From a virus, in IMG/VR virus record IMGVR_UViG_3300032285_002244, positions 1 through 64,000 of that record: a DNA stretch of 64,000 bases; one strand, given 5' to 3'. A model generated the notes under the pieces. That model saw nothing but the letters and a program-made list of their open reading frames with translations. It had not been told where the DNA came from and searched no databases. Position 1 is the stretch's first letter; every line of letters begins with the position of its first letter. A program made the position numbers and the translations under genes. Positions 16,401 to 24,521 of the stretch are shown in pieces.

Positions 16401-18193
16401 TATTCTCCAAATTTCCTTCTAAACAAAACGCCTCCAACAATTGTTGCTACCAAGATTTTCTTTGCTTTCTGCCTTGTGATAGGGGACATGTCATTACCGA
16501 TATTTTGCAAATCGTTGAATGCAGCTCCAAGTGCTTGGATTGCTACATCTGCGCCAGGTATTGCGTCGAGTGCTGCTGGTAGAAATGTGCATTGTTCTAT
16601 TGGGTGTTGATTCCCGTCCAAATCAACATGCACATCATTACCGTTATCGTCTTTTACCGTTTTACAAACATAAGTCATCGCTACAGGCACGGCAATATCT
16701 GGAGCGTTAAAAGTTGTACCACCTGGTTGTCCAATAAAGGTTTCGGTTGTTGTAATCGCGCCTTCAGGAATTGGTAATCCAGAACCTGGAGGAGGTGGAG
16801 GAGGAGTAAGGTTACCGTCTTCACCTACAACTTGAGGTTGTGATTTAGTTCCAAAGAATTCAATGCCGCCATTTTCAACACCAGCTTTATCTTCTTGAAC
16901 ATGTGGAACAAGAACTTCTTCTGGTGCTTCTTTTGGAATATCAGTTGGAAGTTGGTCTGGGTTGTTTGGTTCTAACCCATCTACAACAGGCTCTGGCTCT
17001 GGAGCTGGTTCAGGAGCAATCTCTGGTTCTGGTGCTAGAGCTGGTGCAGGCTCAGGTTCTGCAATAGGTTCAGGTGCAGGTTCTGGAGCAGGTTCAATAA
17101 CGGGTTCTGGTTCTGGCGCTGGTTCTGGCGCTGGTTCAACAACAGGTTCTGGAGCTGGTTCTGGAACTACGACAGGTTCAGGTGCAGGGTCTGGTATCAC
17201 AATTGGTGTGTCAATAATAACTGGAGGTGTAGGAGGTTGTGGTGGTGGTGTTGGGTCTGGGTGTGTTACAGGACCGCACACGGGTGGACAAACTTGTGGT
17301 ACTAATATTGGGTCTGGTATTACAACTGGTGGTGTAGGTGATGGAATTGGAGTTGGTTCTATTGTTGGTAGCGGTGTTGGTTCTGGCGTTGGTTCTACTG
17401 TTGGTGTCGGTGTCGGTGTTGGAGTTGGTTCGGGTGTTGGCTCTACTGTCGGTGTTGGAGTTGGAGTTGGTTCAGGAGTCGGTTCCACAGTGGGTGTTGG
17501 ACTCGGAGTTGGCTCAACAGGTATCACTGTACCGCCTGCATCAGGAGCTAATGTTGGAGGAGTCTCTACTTGAACAACACCGTACTGCTCTAGAGTAACA
17601 ATTGAACCATCATTTAATCTAACGCCTGTTCTTGTTTGTCCTTCATAAGTAGGACCAGTAACTGAATAAGCGATAGCTACAGTTCCATCCGTGTTAATTG
17701 CGGCAGTAATAGTCACATTTGTTGGGTCAGTTACGTTGTAGTTTCCATAAGGACGAGCAGATAAGTCTACTTGAAAGCCACCATCACTTGAGTTGATAAT
17801 TAAATGTTCATCTGGATGTCTACCAGGAATAATTAACCAATCCATTGAGTATAAAGAAATAGAAGGTGTTCTTGGGTAATCCCAATAAGTGCCATCAGCA
17901 GTTCCAAAAGTAATTACAGAGTTTGTAGTTGCAAAGACACTACTGTAAACAACACCATCAAATAAAACGGTAGTTGTAATTGGGATTTGATAACCAATGT
18001 CATCTCCACCACATGTTTCTAACGTGGTAACTGTTGGTGTTTCACCTGCAGGTGTAGGAGCAGCAGCCGCAGCTGTGGCTGCAGCTTGGGTTTGGTTTAC
18101 GCAAGATGCGTATGCATTGTCTGTAAATAATGTAGGAAATAAAGCGCTGTATAGTAAAACGGATAGTGCTGCGGTTAATCGCAGTTTATTCAA
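16400..18193 (-). CDS. Secreted proline-rich surface protein
   Basis: 597 residues. A clear Sec signal peptide (basic MNKLR, hydrophobic core, cleavage after AYA at about residue 29) is followed by a globular domain of about 190 residues with [31 protein letters not shown] and AYSVTGP, resembling NIDO-like or adhesion-type beta domains. Then come [11 protein letters not shown] repeats (about 230-290), a short Cys segment (CPPVCGP), PAPEPE repeats (about 330-420) and a final domain with [19 protein letters not shown] and a C-terminal hydrophobic-basic end ([18 protein letters not shown]) that may anchor it. Such architecture is that of cell-surface proteins. Superinfection exclusion or a host-acquired adhesin are possible; it is unlikely to be an internal virion protein. 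Confidence 0.8.
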   Translation of the reverse strand: MNKLRLTAALSVLLYSALFPTLFTDNAYASCVNQTQAAATAAAAAPTPAGETPTVTTLETCGGDDIGYQIPITTTVLFDGVVYSSVFATTNSVITFGTADGTYWDYPRTPSISLYSMDWLIIPGRHPDEHLIINSSDGGFQVDLSARPYGNYNVTDPTNVTITAAINTDGTVAIAYSVTGPTYEGQTRTGVRLNDGSIVTLEQYGVVQVETPPTLAPDAGGTVIPVEPTPSPTPTVEPTPEPTPTPTPTVEPTPEPTPTPTPTPTVEPTPEPTPLPTIEPTPIPSPTPPVVIPDPILVPQVCPPVCGPVTHPDPTPPPQPPTPPVIIDTPIVIPDPAPEPVVVPEPAPEPVVEPAPEPAPEPEPVIEPAPEPAPEPIAEPEPAPALAPEPEIAPEPAPEPEPVVDGLEPNNPDQLPTDIPKEAPEEVLVPHVQEDKAGVENGGIEFFGTKSQPQVVGEDGNLTPPPPPPGSGLPIPEGAITTTETFIGQPGGTTFNAPDIAVPVAMTYVCKTVKDDNGNDVHVDLDGNQHPIEQCTFLPAALDAIPGADVAIQALGAAFNDLQNIGNDMSPITRQKAKKILVATIVGGVLFRRKFGE

Positions 18194-18233
18194 GTATTCC
18201 CCTCGGAATTCTTAATGCCCCTCAGAAATTAAA

Positions 18234-18449
18234 TTATAACGGCTTTCGTCTTTTATTTATAATAAACTTATCAGCAGTATTTTGAGAGTTGTAACTTTCT
18301 CCTTCAACACCTTTACCTGGTGAACGCCATGTAACTACAGACGGCTGTGCATCTGATTTGTAACCAAGAACAGGATTAAAACCAAATTCTTGTTTTACAC
18401 TTGTTCTGTTATTTATTTTTAAAGGTTTACGATTTAGTTGTTTACTCAT
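18234..18449 (-). CDS. Small basic hypothetical protein
   Basis: 71 residues, rich in Lys, Asn and Ser (LNRKPLKINNRTSVKQEF; FIINKRRKPL at the end). No motif. It overlaps the upstream gene by four bases (ATGA). Part of a string of four small coupled genes upstream of the secreted protein gene. Confidence 0.6.
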   Translation of the reverse strand: MSKQLNRKPLKINNRTSVKQEFGFNPVLGYKSDAQPSVVTWRSPGKGVEGESYNSQNTADKFIINKRRKPL

Positions 18450-18763
18450 GACCCAAGACCTCCTACATAACCAGCAGCTGTTCCACCAAAGCTTGAACCG
18501 TCTGTAGCAGAAGCAGACTCTCCCATGTTTTCAGAAAGATTACCGTGTTGTTCTGCAGCTTCTTGTTCTGGTGTTTCCCCTTTTTCGTGTTGGGCAGTTT
18601 CGTCTTTACCGCCTGTTCCCATAGCACCGTACATATAAGGGTAGTTTGAATACCAGTAACCGTTGCCTACGTAACCGCTCTCGTGTTTACGTTTAAAGCG
18701 ACGACGTTGTTGCGCCTCAATATCAAACGCTTCATCAAATTGTGCTGAGTTTAAATTACTCAC
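18446..18763 (-). CDS. Hypothetical protein, Tyr/Gly-rich
   Basis: 105 residues. The first third is basic (QRRRFKRKHESG), the middle is aromatic (YVGNGYWYSNYPYMYG) and the end is Gly/Ser-rich. Low complexity suggests an extended or virion-associated protein. It overlaps the upstream gene by eight bases. Function unknown. Confidence 0.6.
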   Translation of the reverse strand: MSNLNSAQFDEAFDIEAQQRRRFKRKHESGYVGNGYWYSNYPYMYGAMGTGGKDETAQHEKGETPEQEAAEQHGNLSENMGESASATDGSSFGGTAAGYVGGLGS

Positions 18764-18956
18764 CTGTTTGCCTCTGTCTTGGTCTCTTCATATCAAGTGG
18801 TTTTACGTTAGGCCCATATGAATAACGACCATAGGTTCCACTAGGTCCACCAAACATTCCATGACCTATTTGATAAAACGATTGTTCGTTAAATCTATTG
18901 TCAGGATGACTGTTACCAAAGTAGTACTGAACGGTTGTTAGTGGAGGATTAAGCAT
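18756..18956 (-). CDS. Hypothetical protein, aromatic and glycine-rich
   Basis: 66 residues with several Tyr-Gly motifs (GGPSGTYGRYSYGPN) and a basic end (MKRPRQRQTGE). It overlaps its neighbours by eight bases on both sides. No known family; composition matches the downstream neighbour, so they may act together. Confidence 0.6.
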   Translation of the reverse strand: MLNPPLTTVQYYFGNSHPDNRFNEQSFYQIGHGMFGGPSGTYGRYSYGPNVKPLDMKRPRQRQTGE

Positions 18957-19149
18957 CGTAAACTAATCCTTCTGGGTCATACATTGTCACAGCTTTTTCT
19001 TTTAACATAGGGATACTTTCACGCAGATGATGTCCGCAGAAAAGAAGTTCTCCATTTAAAAAAGTCGCTCTTGCCTTAGCTGCAGCTCCACAACGGTCAC
19101 AACGGTCAGCTAACGTAATCGGAGTGTCAGATGCCATCAAGGTCATCAT
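18949..19149 (-). CDS. DUF7455-like zinc-binding protein
   Basis: 66 residues. ITLADRCDRCGAAAKARATF, then GELLFCGHHLRES gives the pattern C-x2-C-G-A-x-A...G-E-L-x-F-C-x-H-H that marks DUF7455 proteins of actinobacteria and their phages. Two Cys pairs plus His hold zinc. The biochemical role is unknown. Its ATG overlaps the upstream TGA (ATGA). Confidence 0.8.
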   Translation of the reverse strand: MMTLMASDTPITLADRCDRCGAAAKARATFLNGELLFCGHHLRESIPMLKEKAVTMYDPEGLVYDA

Positions 19150-19313
19150 GAGTCAAAGCCTGGTTTTGGAAGTGGTGTGTGAGCATTTGCTGAAAACTTA
19201 TTCTGAGAACCAGAAACTTCTAATCCTCCTGGACCATCAAATTTACTTGTTTCAGGCATAGCTTGCTTACTTACTGTCATTGCCTGGGAACCAAACTCCG
19301 TTTGTGAAATCAT
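19146..19313 (-). CDS. Hypothetical small protein at a divergent promoter
   Basis: 55 residues from the ATG at 19313 (MISQTEFGSQAMTVSKQ). An upstream in-frame start gives a 17-residue extension whose composition (VLCPYTNQERGQNR) differs from the rest. It is the first gene of a minus-strand group that diverges from the plus-strand HNH gene at 19484, so a promoter should lie in 19314-19483. No function seen. Confidence 0.55.
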   Translation of the reverse strand: MISQTEFGSQAMTVSKQAMPETSKFDGPGGLEVSGSQNKFSANAHTPLPKPGFDS

Positions 19314-19483
19314 GACTCTATTTTGCCCTCTTTCTTGGTTTGTGTACGGGCATAATACTTGCATTAACGCCTACGACCAAACGTTCTTTTGTTCCTTTTG
19401 TGGAACCCAATTTGTAGTTGCCTCATTAGCAAGGTATTGTGAGGAAAAGCATAGGGTTACCTACGCGGAGCGAAAGGCACAGG

Positions 19484-19960
19484 ATGAAGACTTGCAATAG
19501 ATGTGGCGTGGAAAAACCGTTAATAGAGTTTAATAAAAAACGTGAGAGTGGACCTCAGCCTTACTGCAAACCTTGTCAAAGTGATTACCAAAAAGATTTC
19601 TACGAAGGTAATCGTATAACTAACTTAGAAGGTATTTACAAAAGCCGTAAAAAACGTAAGGTAGATGTTAGACGATTTTTAGCCGAATTCTATGAAACTC
19701 ACCCATGTGTAGATTGTGGGGAAACTGACATTCTGGTGTTAGAGTTTGACCATGTTACTGGTAAAGAATTTGGAATTAATCAAGCAATTAGAGATGTTAT
19801 TCCTATACATCGTATTATAGAAGAACTTAAAAGGGGAGAAGTAAGGTGTGCTAATTGCCACCGCAGATTAACAGCAGAAAATGGCAACAGTTGGAGATGG
19901 CGTTATAAGAATGGCATCGACTTAGGAGAAGAGCGGGAGTACGAAGATGGAACTAATTAA
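19484..19960 (+). CDS. HNH endonuclease with N-terminal zinc ribbon
   Basis: 158 residues from the ATG at 19484 (MKTCNRCGVEKPL), with AAAGG upstream; 15 more in-frame codons lack conservation. An N-terminal C-x2-C...C-x2-C ribbon is followed by HPCVDCGETDILVLEFDH (HNH His within EFDH), and RCANCHRRLTAENGNSWRW carries the second Cys pair and the final His. It is a paralogue of 37466-38107, which shares HPC-x-DCGET..L.LEFDH. Such free-standing HNH genes in phages are often homing nucleases. It is the first gene of a plus-strand island set into a minus-strand region, which supports insertion. Confidence 0.85.
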   Translation: MKTCNRCGVEKPLIEFNKKRESGPQPYCKPCQSDYQKDFYEGNRITNLEGIYKSRKKRKVDVRRFLAEFYETHPCVDCGETDILVLEFDHVTGKEFGINQAIRDVIPIHRIIEELKRGEVRCANCHRRLTAENGNSWRWRYKNGIDLGEEREYEDGTN

Positions 19961-20477
19961 ACTAAATGAGGAACAAATGATTCGAGCTTTTACCGCTGGA
20001 ATTAAACGTCAGTCTAGACACCGTGACCCAATTACTGGAGAACGTGGTTCTACACACAGATTCGTACCGCATGACCCTGCCTTTATTGGAGATATCTACG
20101 GATGCCTTATTGAGATGGCAGTATCCATTTATTTTGGCACTACTTGGAACAGCGAAGATTGGGATTTGAAAGAACACAGCCAACATAAAGCTACTTCAGA
20201 TGTAGAACCTCATTTTGAAGTAAGACGTGCTAGAAGCATTAAGGGTGAACTAACAATTCGCAATACAGATGCTGACCACAAAGTAGCAGTATTGGGTACG
20301 CTAGGAACTGAAATTGTAAGCGGTAAAGAGTTCCCAAGAGAAAATTTAGTTATTCTTCTAGGAGCTATAACTGTTGCAGAAGCTCGTCAAAAGTTTACGC
20401 CAAGTGAAAATGGCAATTTGTATGTTCCAGTATCCGCTCTTTATCCAGTAAAGGATTTTGTTTTAACAAATGCCTAA
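19947..20477 (+). CDS. Hypothetical protein, possible PD-(D/E)XK-like fold
   Basis: 176 residues starting 14 bases inside the HNH gene. DPAFIGDIYGCLIEMAVSIYFG holds an acidic helix and SDVEPHFEVRRARSIKG gives an E-x-R pattern where nucleases of the PD-(D/E)XK type have E-x-K. The rest (KVAVLGTLGTEIVSG; PRENLVILLGAITVAEAR) looks like a beta core. Association with an HNH gene makes a nucleic-acid role plausible, but the catalytic set is not complete enough to assign. Confidence 0.6.
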   Translation: MELIKLNEEQMIRAFTAGIKRQSRHRDPITGERGSTHRFVPHDPAFIGDIYGCLIEMAVSIYFGTTWNSEDWDLKEHSQHKATSDVEPHFEVRRARSIKGELTIRNTDADHKVAVLGTLGTEIVSGKEFPRENLVILLGAITVAEARQKFTPSENGNLYVPVSALYPVKDFVLTNA

Positions 20478-20646
20478 TTACGAATACGCTTGTATCCAGT
20501 GCGACATTGATTACGAAAAAGAGCGTAGCATCCATGAAGCAGAACCTGAATATTTCTGCGACAAGTGTGGCTACGCTCTTCAACGAGTGTTCTCACCCTT
20601 TGGCCTTCAATTTAAAGGCTCAGGGTTTTATTCAACTGGTAATTAG
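20470..20646 (+). CDS. FmdB-family zinc-ribbon protein
   Basis: A 58-residue frame MPNYEYACIQCDIDYEKE, then EPEYFCDKCGYALQRVFSP and FGLQFKGSGFYSTGN. The start MPxYEYxCxxC, the second CDKCG pair and the ending LQFKGSGFYST are diagnostic of the FmdB/CxxC_CxxC_SSSS zinc-ribbon family. These are small putative regulators of unknown partner. The gene overlaps 19947-20477 by eight bases and is convergent with the minus-strand gene at 20643. Confidence 0.88.
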   Translation: MPNYEYACIQCDIDYEKERSIHEAEPEYFCDKCGYALQRVFSPFGLQFKGSGFYSTGN

Positions 20647-20972
20647 TTGTAGTCTGGGTCGTCTGTTTTAGCTGGAGCTGTCTTTGCAGCTGCATCTGCT
20701 GCTTGACGCTCTTCAACTTTTACATCTGCGACTGTCTTTGCACCCTTATCAACTGTAGCAAATGCTGCGTTGATTTCATCAAGGGTAAGCTTTCCATCGT
20801 CCATAAACGCACGGGCTAGCTTTTCAATTACGGCTGCTACTGCTGTAAGTCCAGCAACAAGCATTGCTTTAGCGACTGAGATACCAGCAACTGCACCAGC
20901 ACCAATTACGCCAAGACCGCTTGCTGCAAACACTGCAACAATACGCATTAATACGTTATTTAAACTCTTCAT
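20643..20972 (-). CDS. Two-helix membrane protein, holin-like
   Basis: 109 residues from the ATG at 20972; GAGGA five bases upstream favours it over the ATG at 20984. Two hydrophobic segments (IVAVFAASGLGVIGAGAVAG and AKAMLVAGLTAVAAVI) are followed by ARAFMDDGKLTLDEINAAF, an EF-hand-like D-x-G-K-L-T-x-x-E-I sequence, and an Ala/Lys-rich tail. This arrangement is common in actinophage holin-like proteins. A role in lysis with the endolysin at 22695 is inferred. Confidence 0.7.
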   Translation of the reverse strand: MKSLNNVLMRIVAVFAASGLGVIGAGAVAGISVAKAMLVAGLTAVAAVIEKLARAFMDDGKLTLDEINAAFATVDKGAKTVADVKVEERQAADAAAKTAPAKTDDPDYN

Positions 20973-21013
20973 TAGATTCCTCATTGATGTCCTTTGCGGT
21001 CTTATGCACGATG

Positions 21014-21475
21014 TCAGTTAACTTTTTTTGCGTCTATTCCCTCACTACGGAACATTCTAACATTCTTCTTCTTATCATCATAGGCTTTCTTGATATCAAA
21101 GTTAGGTAAAACCTCATTTTTTAAAAGGTCTTTCTTAACGACCTTATCTTTACGGTCGTCATCTATTGGGCGCATAAATAGGCTGTCGTAGGGTATTCCG
21201 TGTTCATGTAACCAAGTCTTGGTGTCTTTGCGGTAATGAGCAGAACGGGCAGTAAGGATTACTACATCTCGTCCTTTTGATTTTGCTTTACGAACTTTTT
21301 CCACCATTTTTGGGACAGCGTCAGCGCCAGCAGCATGACTACGAAAGCCTTCATGATTCTTTTTATGATTTGCATTTGGGTCATTTGTATCCGCCAAGGT
21401 TCCATCTAAATCAAAAAGTACAGCTTTGTTACTTCTTTTGTTTTTGCCAGTCTCAAAGGTGTTGTTCTTACTCAT
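21014..21475 (-). CDS. HAD phosphatase, polynucleotide 3'-phosphatase-like
   Basis: 153 residues. HAD motif I AVLFDLDGTLAD (about 18-29) with both Asp, motif II VVILTARSAH, a conserved Lys region (DKVVKKDLL) and motif IV YDDKKKNVRMFRSEGI. The arrangement resembles the phosphatase domain of T4 polynucleotide kinase (Pnkp/PseT), which removes 3' phosphates from nucleic acid ends, but no kinase domain is present. The ATG overlaps the stop of the ParB-like gene upstream (ATGA). Confidence 0.85.
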   Translation of the reverse strand: MSKNNTFETGKNKRSNKAVLFDLDGTLADTNDPNANHKKNHEGFRSHAAGADAVPKMVEKVRKAKSKGRDVVILTARSAHYRKDTKTWLHEHGIPYDSLFMRPIDDDRKDKVVKKDLLKNEVLPNFDIKKAYDDKKKNVRMFRSEGIDAKKVN

Positions 21476-21795
21476 TCCTCAATTATGACGTTATTTTCAG
21501 GATTCGTCTCTAGAACCGATGGGTCAACTCCACGGACTATAAGAGTTGTTAACGGAGTGTTAGATTGGACAACAGCATTAAGACGGTGCTGACCGTTAAG
21601 AAGACGACCATTGGAATCAAATATGAGTGCTTTTCCGTTGAGTTTCCATTTGCCATCTTGCATCTCCTTTATGTACTCGTCTACTTTCTTTTGCTTTACC
21701 TTACGGTGCATAGCATTGTTCTTAAGATATGCCTCTGCTTCTGAGGGATTAACTACCTCAATTGATACTTCTAAACCAAACTCATTTGGATTCAT
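21472..21795 (-). CDS. ParB-like nuclease-domain protein
   Basis: 107 residues. KQKKVDEYIKEMQDGKWKL, then ALIFDSNGRLLNGQHRLNA shows the N-G-Q-H-R-L box of ParB/sulfiredoxin-like domains, preceded by the helix that in ParB proteins holds the parS-independent CTP-site region. Phage proteins of this length consist of this domain alone. They are annotated as ParB-like nucleases, though the chemistry is rarely tested. It is flanked by overlapping genes. Confidence 0.85.
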   Translation of the reverse strand: MNPNEFGLEVSIEVVNPSEAEAYLKNNAMHRKVKQKKVDEYIKEMQDGKWKLNGKALIFDSNGRLLNGQHRLNAVVQSNTPLTTLIVRGVDPSVLETNPENNVIIEE

Positions 21796-22054
21796 TTACT
21801 TTTTCCATTCGTTTTAAATACTCGTCTTTTTTGCTCATTAAGAACTCTTCAATATCTTTTTGGCGGTCTTTCATAGACTGCTGTAATTGCGCCCAATGTT
21901 CAGTCTTCTCAAGTTCTTCTTGATGTTCTTCTATCTCAGCAACGGCTATATCAAGCATCTGTTGCATAAGAGCAGCTTTCATCTGTGCTTCATTCCAAAG
22001 CGTCTCTGCGTGCTCAGTAATTCGTTCTTGTTTCTTATCCTGTGTCTTACTCAT
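21782..22054 (-). CDS. Coiled-coil protein
   Basis: 90 residues, nearly all helical and highly charged (EIEEHQEELEKTEHWAQL; MKDRQKDIEEFLMSKKDEYL). Heptad spacing of Leu and Met suggests a coiled coil. It overlaps the ParB-like gene by 14 bases. Unknown role; may be a partner of one of the adjacent enzymes. Confidence 0.65.
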   Translation of the reverse strand: MSKTQDKKQERITEHAETLWNEAQMKAALMQQMLDIAVAEIEEHQEELEKTEHWAQLQQSMKDRQKDIEEFLMSKKDEYLKRMEKVNESK

Positions 22055-22070
22055 GCCCCCACCTTATCAG

Positions 22071-22619
22071 TTACTTATATTGCTCCATAATCAGGATTGG
22101 CCCTGAACTATTAACATCTACTTTACATGCATGTTCTACAGCTTCTTCTGGGGTAGCTCCTGCAAGTAACGCCCCCATAGCGTAGGGAGAACCAGAGCCT
22201 ACCCCATAAATTCCAAGTTCAGAACGACAAACTGACAAATCGTCAGCAACGTCAAAGAGTTCGCCACCTACTGCAATAAGGAAATTAAATCTAGTGTCAT
22301 CTGCTTTTCCATCGCCCTTACCTTCGTTAAAGTCATAACCATTATCAGTTAAACATTTACGCAGAGAAGCCATAACTTTAACAATCATAAACTTATAAAG
22401 GTCTGCTCTATCTTTTGCAGTTAACTTTGGTGGTTGCCAAATCTGTTGCACAACATCACATGGTTGTACTTCGCCACTTCCTGCAATTAAAAACTCACCA
22501 CGTTCTGCAATCTTTTTCATGTCGGGATGGTTGTAACGGCGTCCGCTATCACCAGTTACCTGATTGTCAGCAGCTATTACACACTTATCCTCGTATTGAA
22601 CCCCAACGATTGTAGTCAT
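22071..22619 (-). CDS. Proteasome/HslV-like Ntn hydrolase
   Basis: 182 residues, close to HslV length. MTTIVGVQYEDKCVIAADNQVTG aligns with the N-terminus of HslV and proteasome beta subunits: Thr2 would be the nucleophile after Met removal, Asp18 corresponds to catalytic Asp17, and KK at 35-36 to Lys33. Later GVGSGSPYAMGALLAG and EEAVEHACKVDVNSSGPI match the S-G/G-S-G-x-x-A and final helix-strand motifs. No unfoldase such as HslU or ARC is seen in the window, so it might use a host partner or act alone. Neighbours are endolysin and HAD phosphatase. Family assignment is strong; substrate unknown. Confidence 0.88.
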   Translation of the reverse strand: MTTIVGVQYEDKCVIAADNQVTGDSGRRYNHPDMKKIAERGEFLIAGSGEVQPCDVVQQIWQPPKLTAKDRADLYKFMIVKVMASLRKCLTDNGYDFNEGKGDGKADDTRFNFLIAVGGELFDVADDLSVCRSELGIYGVGSGSPYAMGALLAGATPEEAVEHACKVDVNSSGPILIMEQYK

Positions 22620-22638
22620 GTCTCTCCTTCCAAAGAAG

Positions 22639-22676
22639 AACCCCCCTAGAATACCAGATGGTTTCCTAGAGGGGTT
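22639..22676 (-). terminator. Terminator after endolysin
   Basis: AACCCCCCTAG (22639-22649) pairs with CTAGAGGGGTT (22666-22676), eleven positions with one mismatch. On the minus strand it is followed by CTTCTTTGG. It lies 19 bp after the endolysin stop and before the Ntn hydrolase gene. Confidence 0.7.
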
Positions 22677-22694
22677 GGGGTCAAGGCGTCCTTA

Positions 22695-23441
22695 TTATAG
22701 GAGTTTGACCAGCTCCGCCCAAGTCTTAGGCCCAATGATTCCATTGGAGTCTACGATATCGTGGTTATCTTGGAAAGCAATTACTGCCTTCTTTGTAGCT
22801 GGACCATAGTCCCCATCTTCAACTAGGGTTAAAGCGTGCTGTACGAGCTTTACAGCCTCTCCCTGGTCTCCTGGTGTAATTCGACCTGGGAACTCTGGTG
22901 TGGAGCTTACAGGGACGTCTGACTCGACTTCATTGCCTTTGTAATTAGGGCGTCCAAAGCCTTCGATGAATACTGGAATACCCTTTGGGTTCTTCTTGTA
23001 CGCACGAATCTTCTTAACGCATTCTCCACCATTGGCTTGTGAACCTGACTTTTTCTTATCTCCTGCAGTATTACCTTCTACAGTAGTTACTGTACCATCG
23101 CCATTATCTTTGATAACAATACCAACGTGCTCAATTGGAGCGCCACCTGCCATAAAGTCAAAGTAAACAATGTCTCCTGGTTCTGGCTTTGCCTTAGCAG
23201 CATCTGTCCATGTGCCCATCTTCTTAAATGAAGCAGCACCTGCCATAGTTGCAACGGTGTTAGGAATCTTAACTCCTGCTTCATTTGCTACCCACATGCA
23301 GAAAGAACCGCACCATGGAAGGAAATTAGCCTTAGTAAATTTACCGTACTTGGTTTCGTTGTCCTTTGGACCCTCTACATAACCAACTTCTGCGAGAGCA
23401 ACTTCTACCATCTTTGCTGCTGTACCTTTTGCTGCTGCCAT
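22695..23441 (-). CDS. Endolysin: CHAP amidase/peptidase with peptidoglycan-binding domain
   Basis: 248 residues. The CHAP domain (about 8-170) has NFLPWCGSFCMWVANEAG with catalytic Cys44, PIEHVGIVI with His105 and TVEGNT with the third residue (Glu122). A linker (VESDVPVSSTPEFPGRI) leads to a PG_binding_1 domain (about 187-248; LVQHALTLVEDGDYGPATKK, GIIGPKTWAELVKLL). CHAP enzymes cut peptide or amide bonds of peptidoglycan at lysis. The start overlaps the upstream TAA. Membrane proteins of the lysis set lie 2-7 kb away. Confidence 0.93.
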   Translation of the reverse strand: MAAAKGTAAKMVEVALAEVGYVEGPKDNETKYGKFTKANFLPWCGSFCMWVANEAGVKIPNTVATMAGAASFKKMGTWTDAAKAKPEPGDIVYFDFMAGGAPIEHVGIVIKDNGDGTVTTVEGNTAGDKKKSGSQANGGECVKKIRAYKKNPKGIPVFIEGFGRPNYKGNEVESDVPVSSTPEFPGRITPGDQGEAVKLVQHALTLVEDGDYGPATKKAVIAFQDNHDIVDSNGIIGPKTWAELVKLL

Positions 23442-23629
23442 TACTTAACCTTCTTTTCTGGTCTCTTTGCAATACGAACTGTGGCGTTACGTTGTGCATC
23501 TTCTTTTTCTAACTTGTCTTTGTTAAAAGCACGTGTTTCTCTAGCAATCTTGTTTTTCTTGTCTCTACGGGCTTCAGGATTTCCAAGCAGTCTTGGTTTT
23601 TGCGGTCCTATTTTACTGCTTTTAGCCAT
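23441..23629 (-). CDS. Small basic protein
   Basis: 62 residues, over a third Lys or Arg (KPRLLGNPEARRDKKNKIAR). No hydrophobic core. It joins its neighbours by TAATG overlaps. Likely nucleic-acid or virion-internal, but no family is recognised. Confidence 0.6.
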   Translation of the reverse strand: MAKSSKIGPQKPRLLGNPEARRDKKNKIARETRAFNKDKLEKEDAQRNATVRIAKRPEKKVK

Positions 23630-23925
23630 TATTTTTTCTTCTTTCTATGTTGGTTACCTTTACCAATATTTTTTGAAGCATCCATAACTTGTAAGTTCTT
23701 AGAGCTTTCATTCTTTTTGTTATTGTCTTTATGGTCAACGTGTTTGCTTTTTGGCAACTTATGACCTAATTCTTTTTCTTTCTTATTACGAGCTGCGTTT
23801 TGGCTGCCCATCTTTCCTGTTTCAGAGTTATAGACAACTACAGTCTTACGTCCACCATTTTGTTTAGACCCCTTGTAAGGGCCATAAACTTTGGTACCAG
23901 AGACTTTCTCATTTTTCTTAGTCAT
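23629..23925 (-). CDS. Small HNH-type protein
   Basis: 98 residues from the ATG at 23925, which overlaps the TAA upstream; an in-frame TTG upstream is less likely. LPKSKHVDHKDNNKKNESSKNLQVM fits the H-x-D-H...N...N-L-x-x-L/M core of HNH nucleases (read here in two blocks: LPKSKHVDHKDNNK and ESSKNLQVMDASKN). The N-terminus (VYGPYKGSKQNGGRKTV) resembles the DNA-contact region of such proteins. Very basic. Could be a small homing-type nuclease. Confidence 0.75.
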   Translation of the reverse strand: MTKKNEKVSGTKVYGPYKGSKQNGGRKTVVVYNSETGKMGSQNAARNKKEKELGHKLPKSKHVDHKDNNKKNESSKNLQVMDASKNIGKGNQHRKKKK

Positions 23926-24521
23926 TAGTGTTGTTGCCAATCTATAGCCATGAACTGCTTAGGGTTAATGTTTCTCATTGCTGCCAAACGGTGGTGTCCT
24001 TCGTACACGTTCATACTACGAAGAGTTACTGGACGATTATTGGTTCCAAGTTTATAAAGAGCTGCTGTACTTTCAAGAAGTGGAAATGAACCTTTAAATC
24101 CTTCTTTTGAAATGTTCTCGTGTAAAGAGGGTAGAGATGAACTGCGTACTTCTTCTCCGTTATGTATTGCCCAACCAGATTGGTGTTCTTTACGAGTATG
24201 ACTGTTTCTAAGTGTTCCAGTCTTACTTTCTTTTAACTTTCTTGCCATAACGTACTTTTCTTTGTTTACTTGGCTCTGTGGTTTCTCATCGCCTATGTAA
24301 TTTTGATTGTACATTCCAGCATCAGCTAAATTTGCGTGTTTAACTACCTCACCTGCAGTCATAAACATAGGACGATTGCCCTCTACTAACTCTTGTTTAA
24401 GACCCTTTTTCTTTGCAGGCTTTTCTTTTGCAACCTCTGTTTCAGGTTTAGCGGGTTTTTGTCTTAATTTCTTAACACTAGCGCTACTAAAGCCAGGAAG
24501 TGAGGGTTGAATAGCTCCCAT
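23925..24521 (-). CDS. ParB-like protein of the MFMT family (paralogue A)
   Basis: 198 residues. An MFMTAGEVVKHA segment at about 52-63 is shared with 25617-25988 and 44431-44883. It is followed by a KLKESKTGTLRNS box and, at the end, MNVYEGHHRLAAMRNINPK, the ParB-like G-H-H-R-x-A motif. The N-terminal 45 residues are Lys/Pro-rich. ParB-like domains use CTP or act as nucleases in other systems; here the His-His-Arg variant suggests a specialised group. The role is unknown. Confidence 0.75.
   Translation of the reverse strand: MGAIQPSLPGFSSASVKKLRQKPAKPETEVAKEKPAKKKGLKQELVEGNRPMFMTAGEVVKHANLADAGMYNQNYIGDEKPQSQVNKEKYVMARKLKESKTGTLRNSHTRKEHQSGWAIHNGEEVRSSSLPSLHENISKEGFKGSFPLLESTAALYKLGTNNRPVTLRSMNVYEGHHRLAAMRNINPKQFMAIDWQQH

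Noticed and set aside
16962-17573. Gly/Ser/Val-rich plus-strand reading frame of 203 codons
   Set aside because: It is the antisense of the Pro/Thr/Glu repeats of the secreted protein; no ribosome site or homologous motif.
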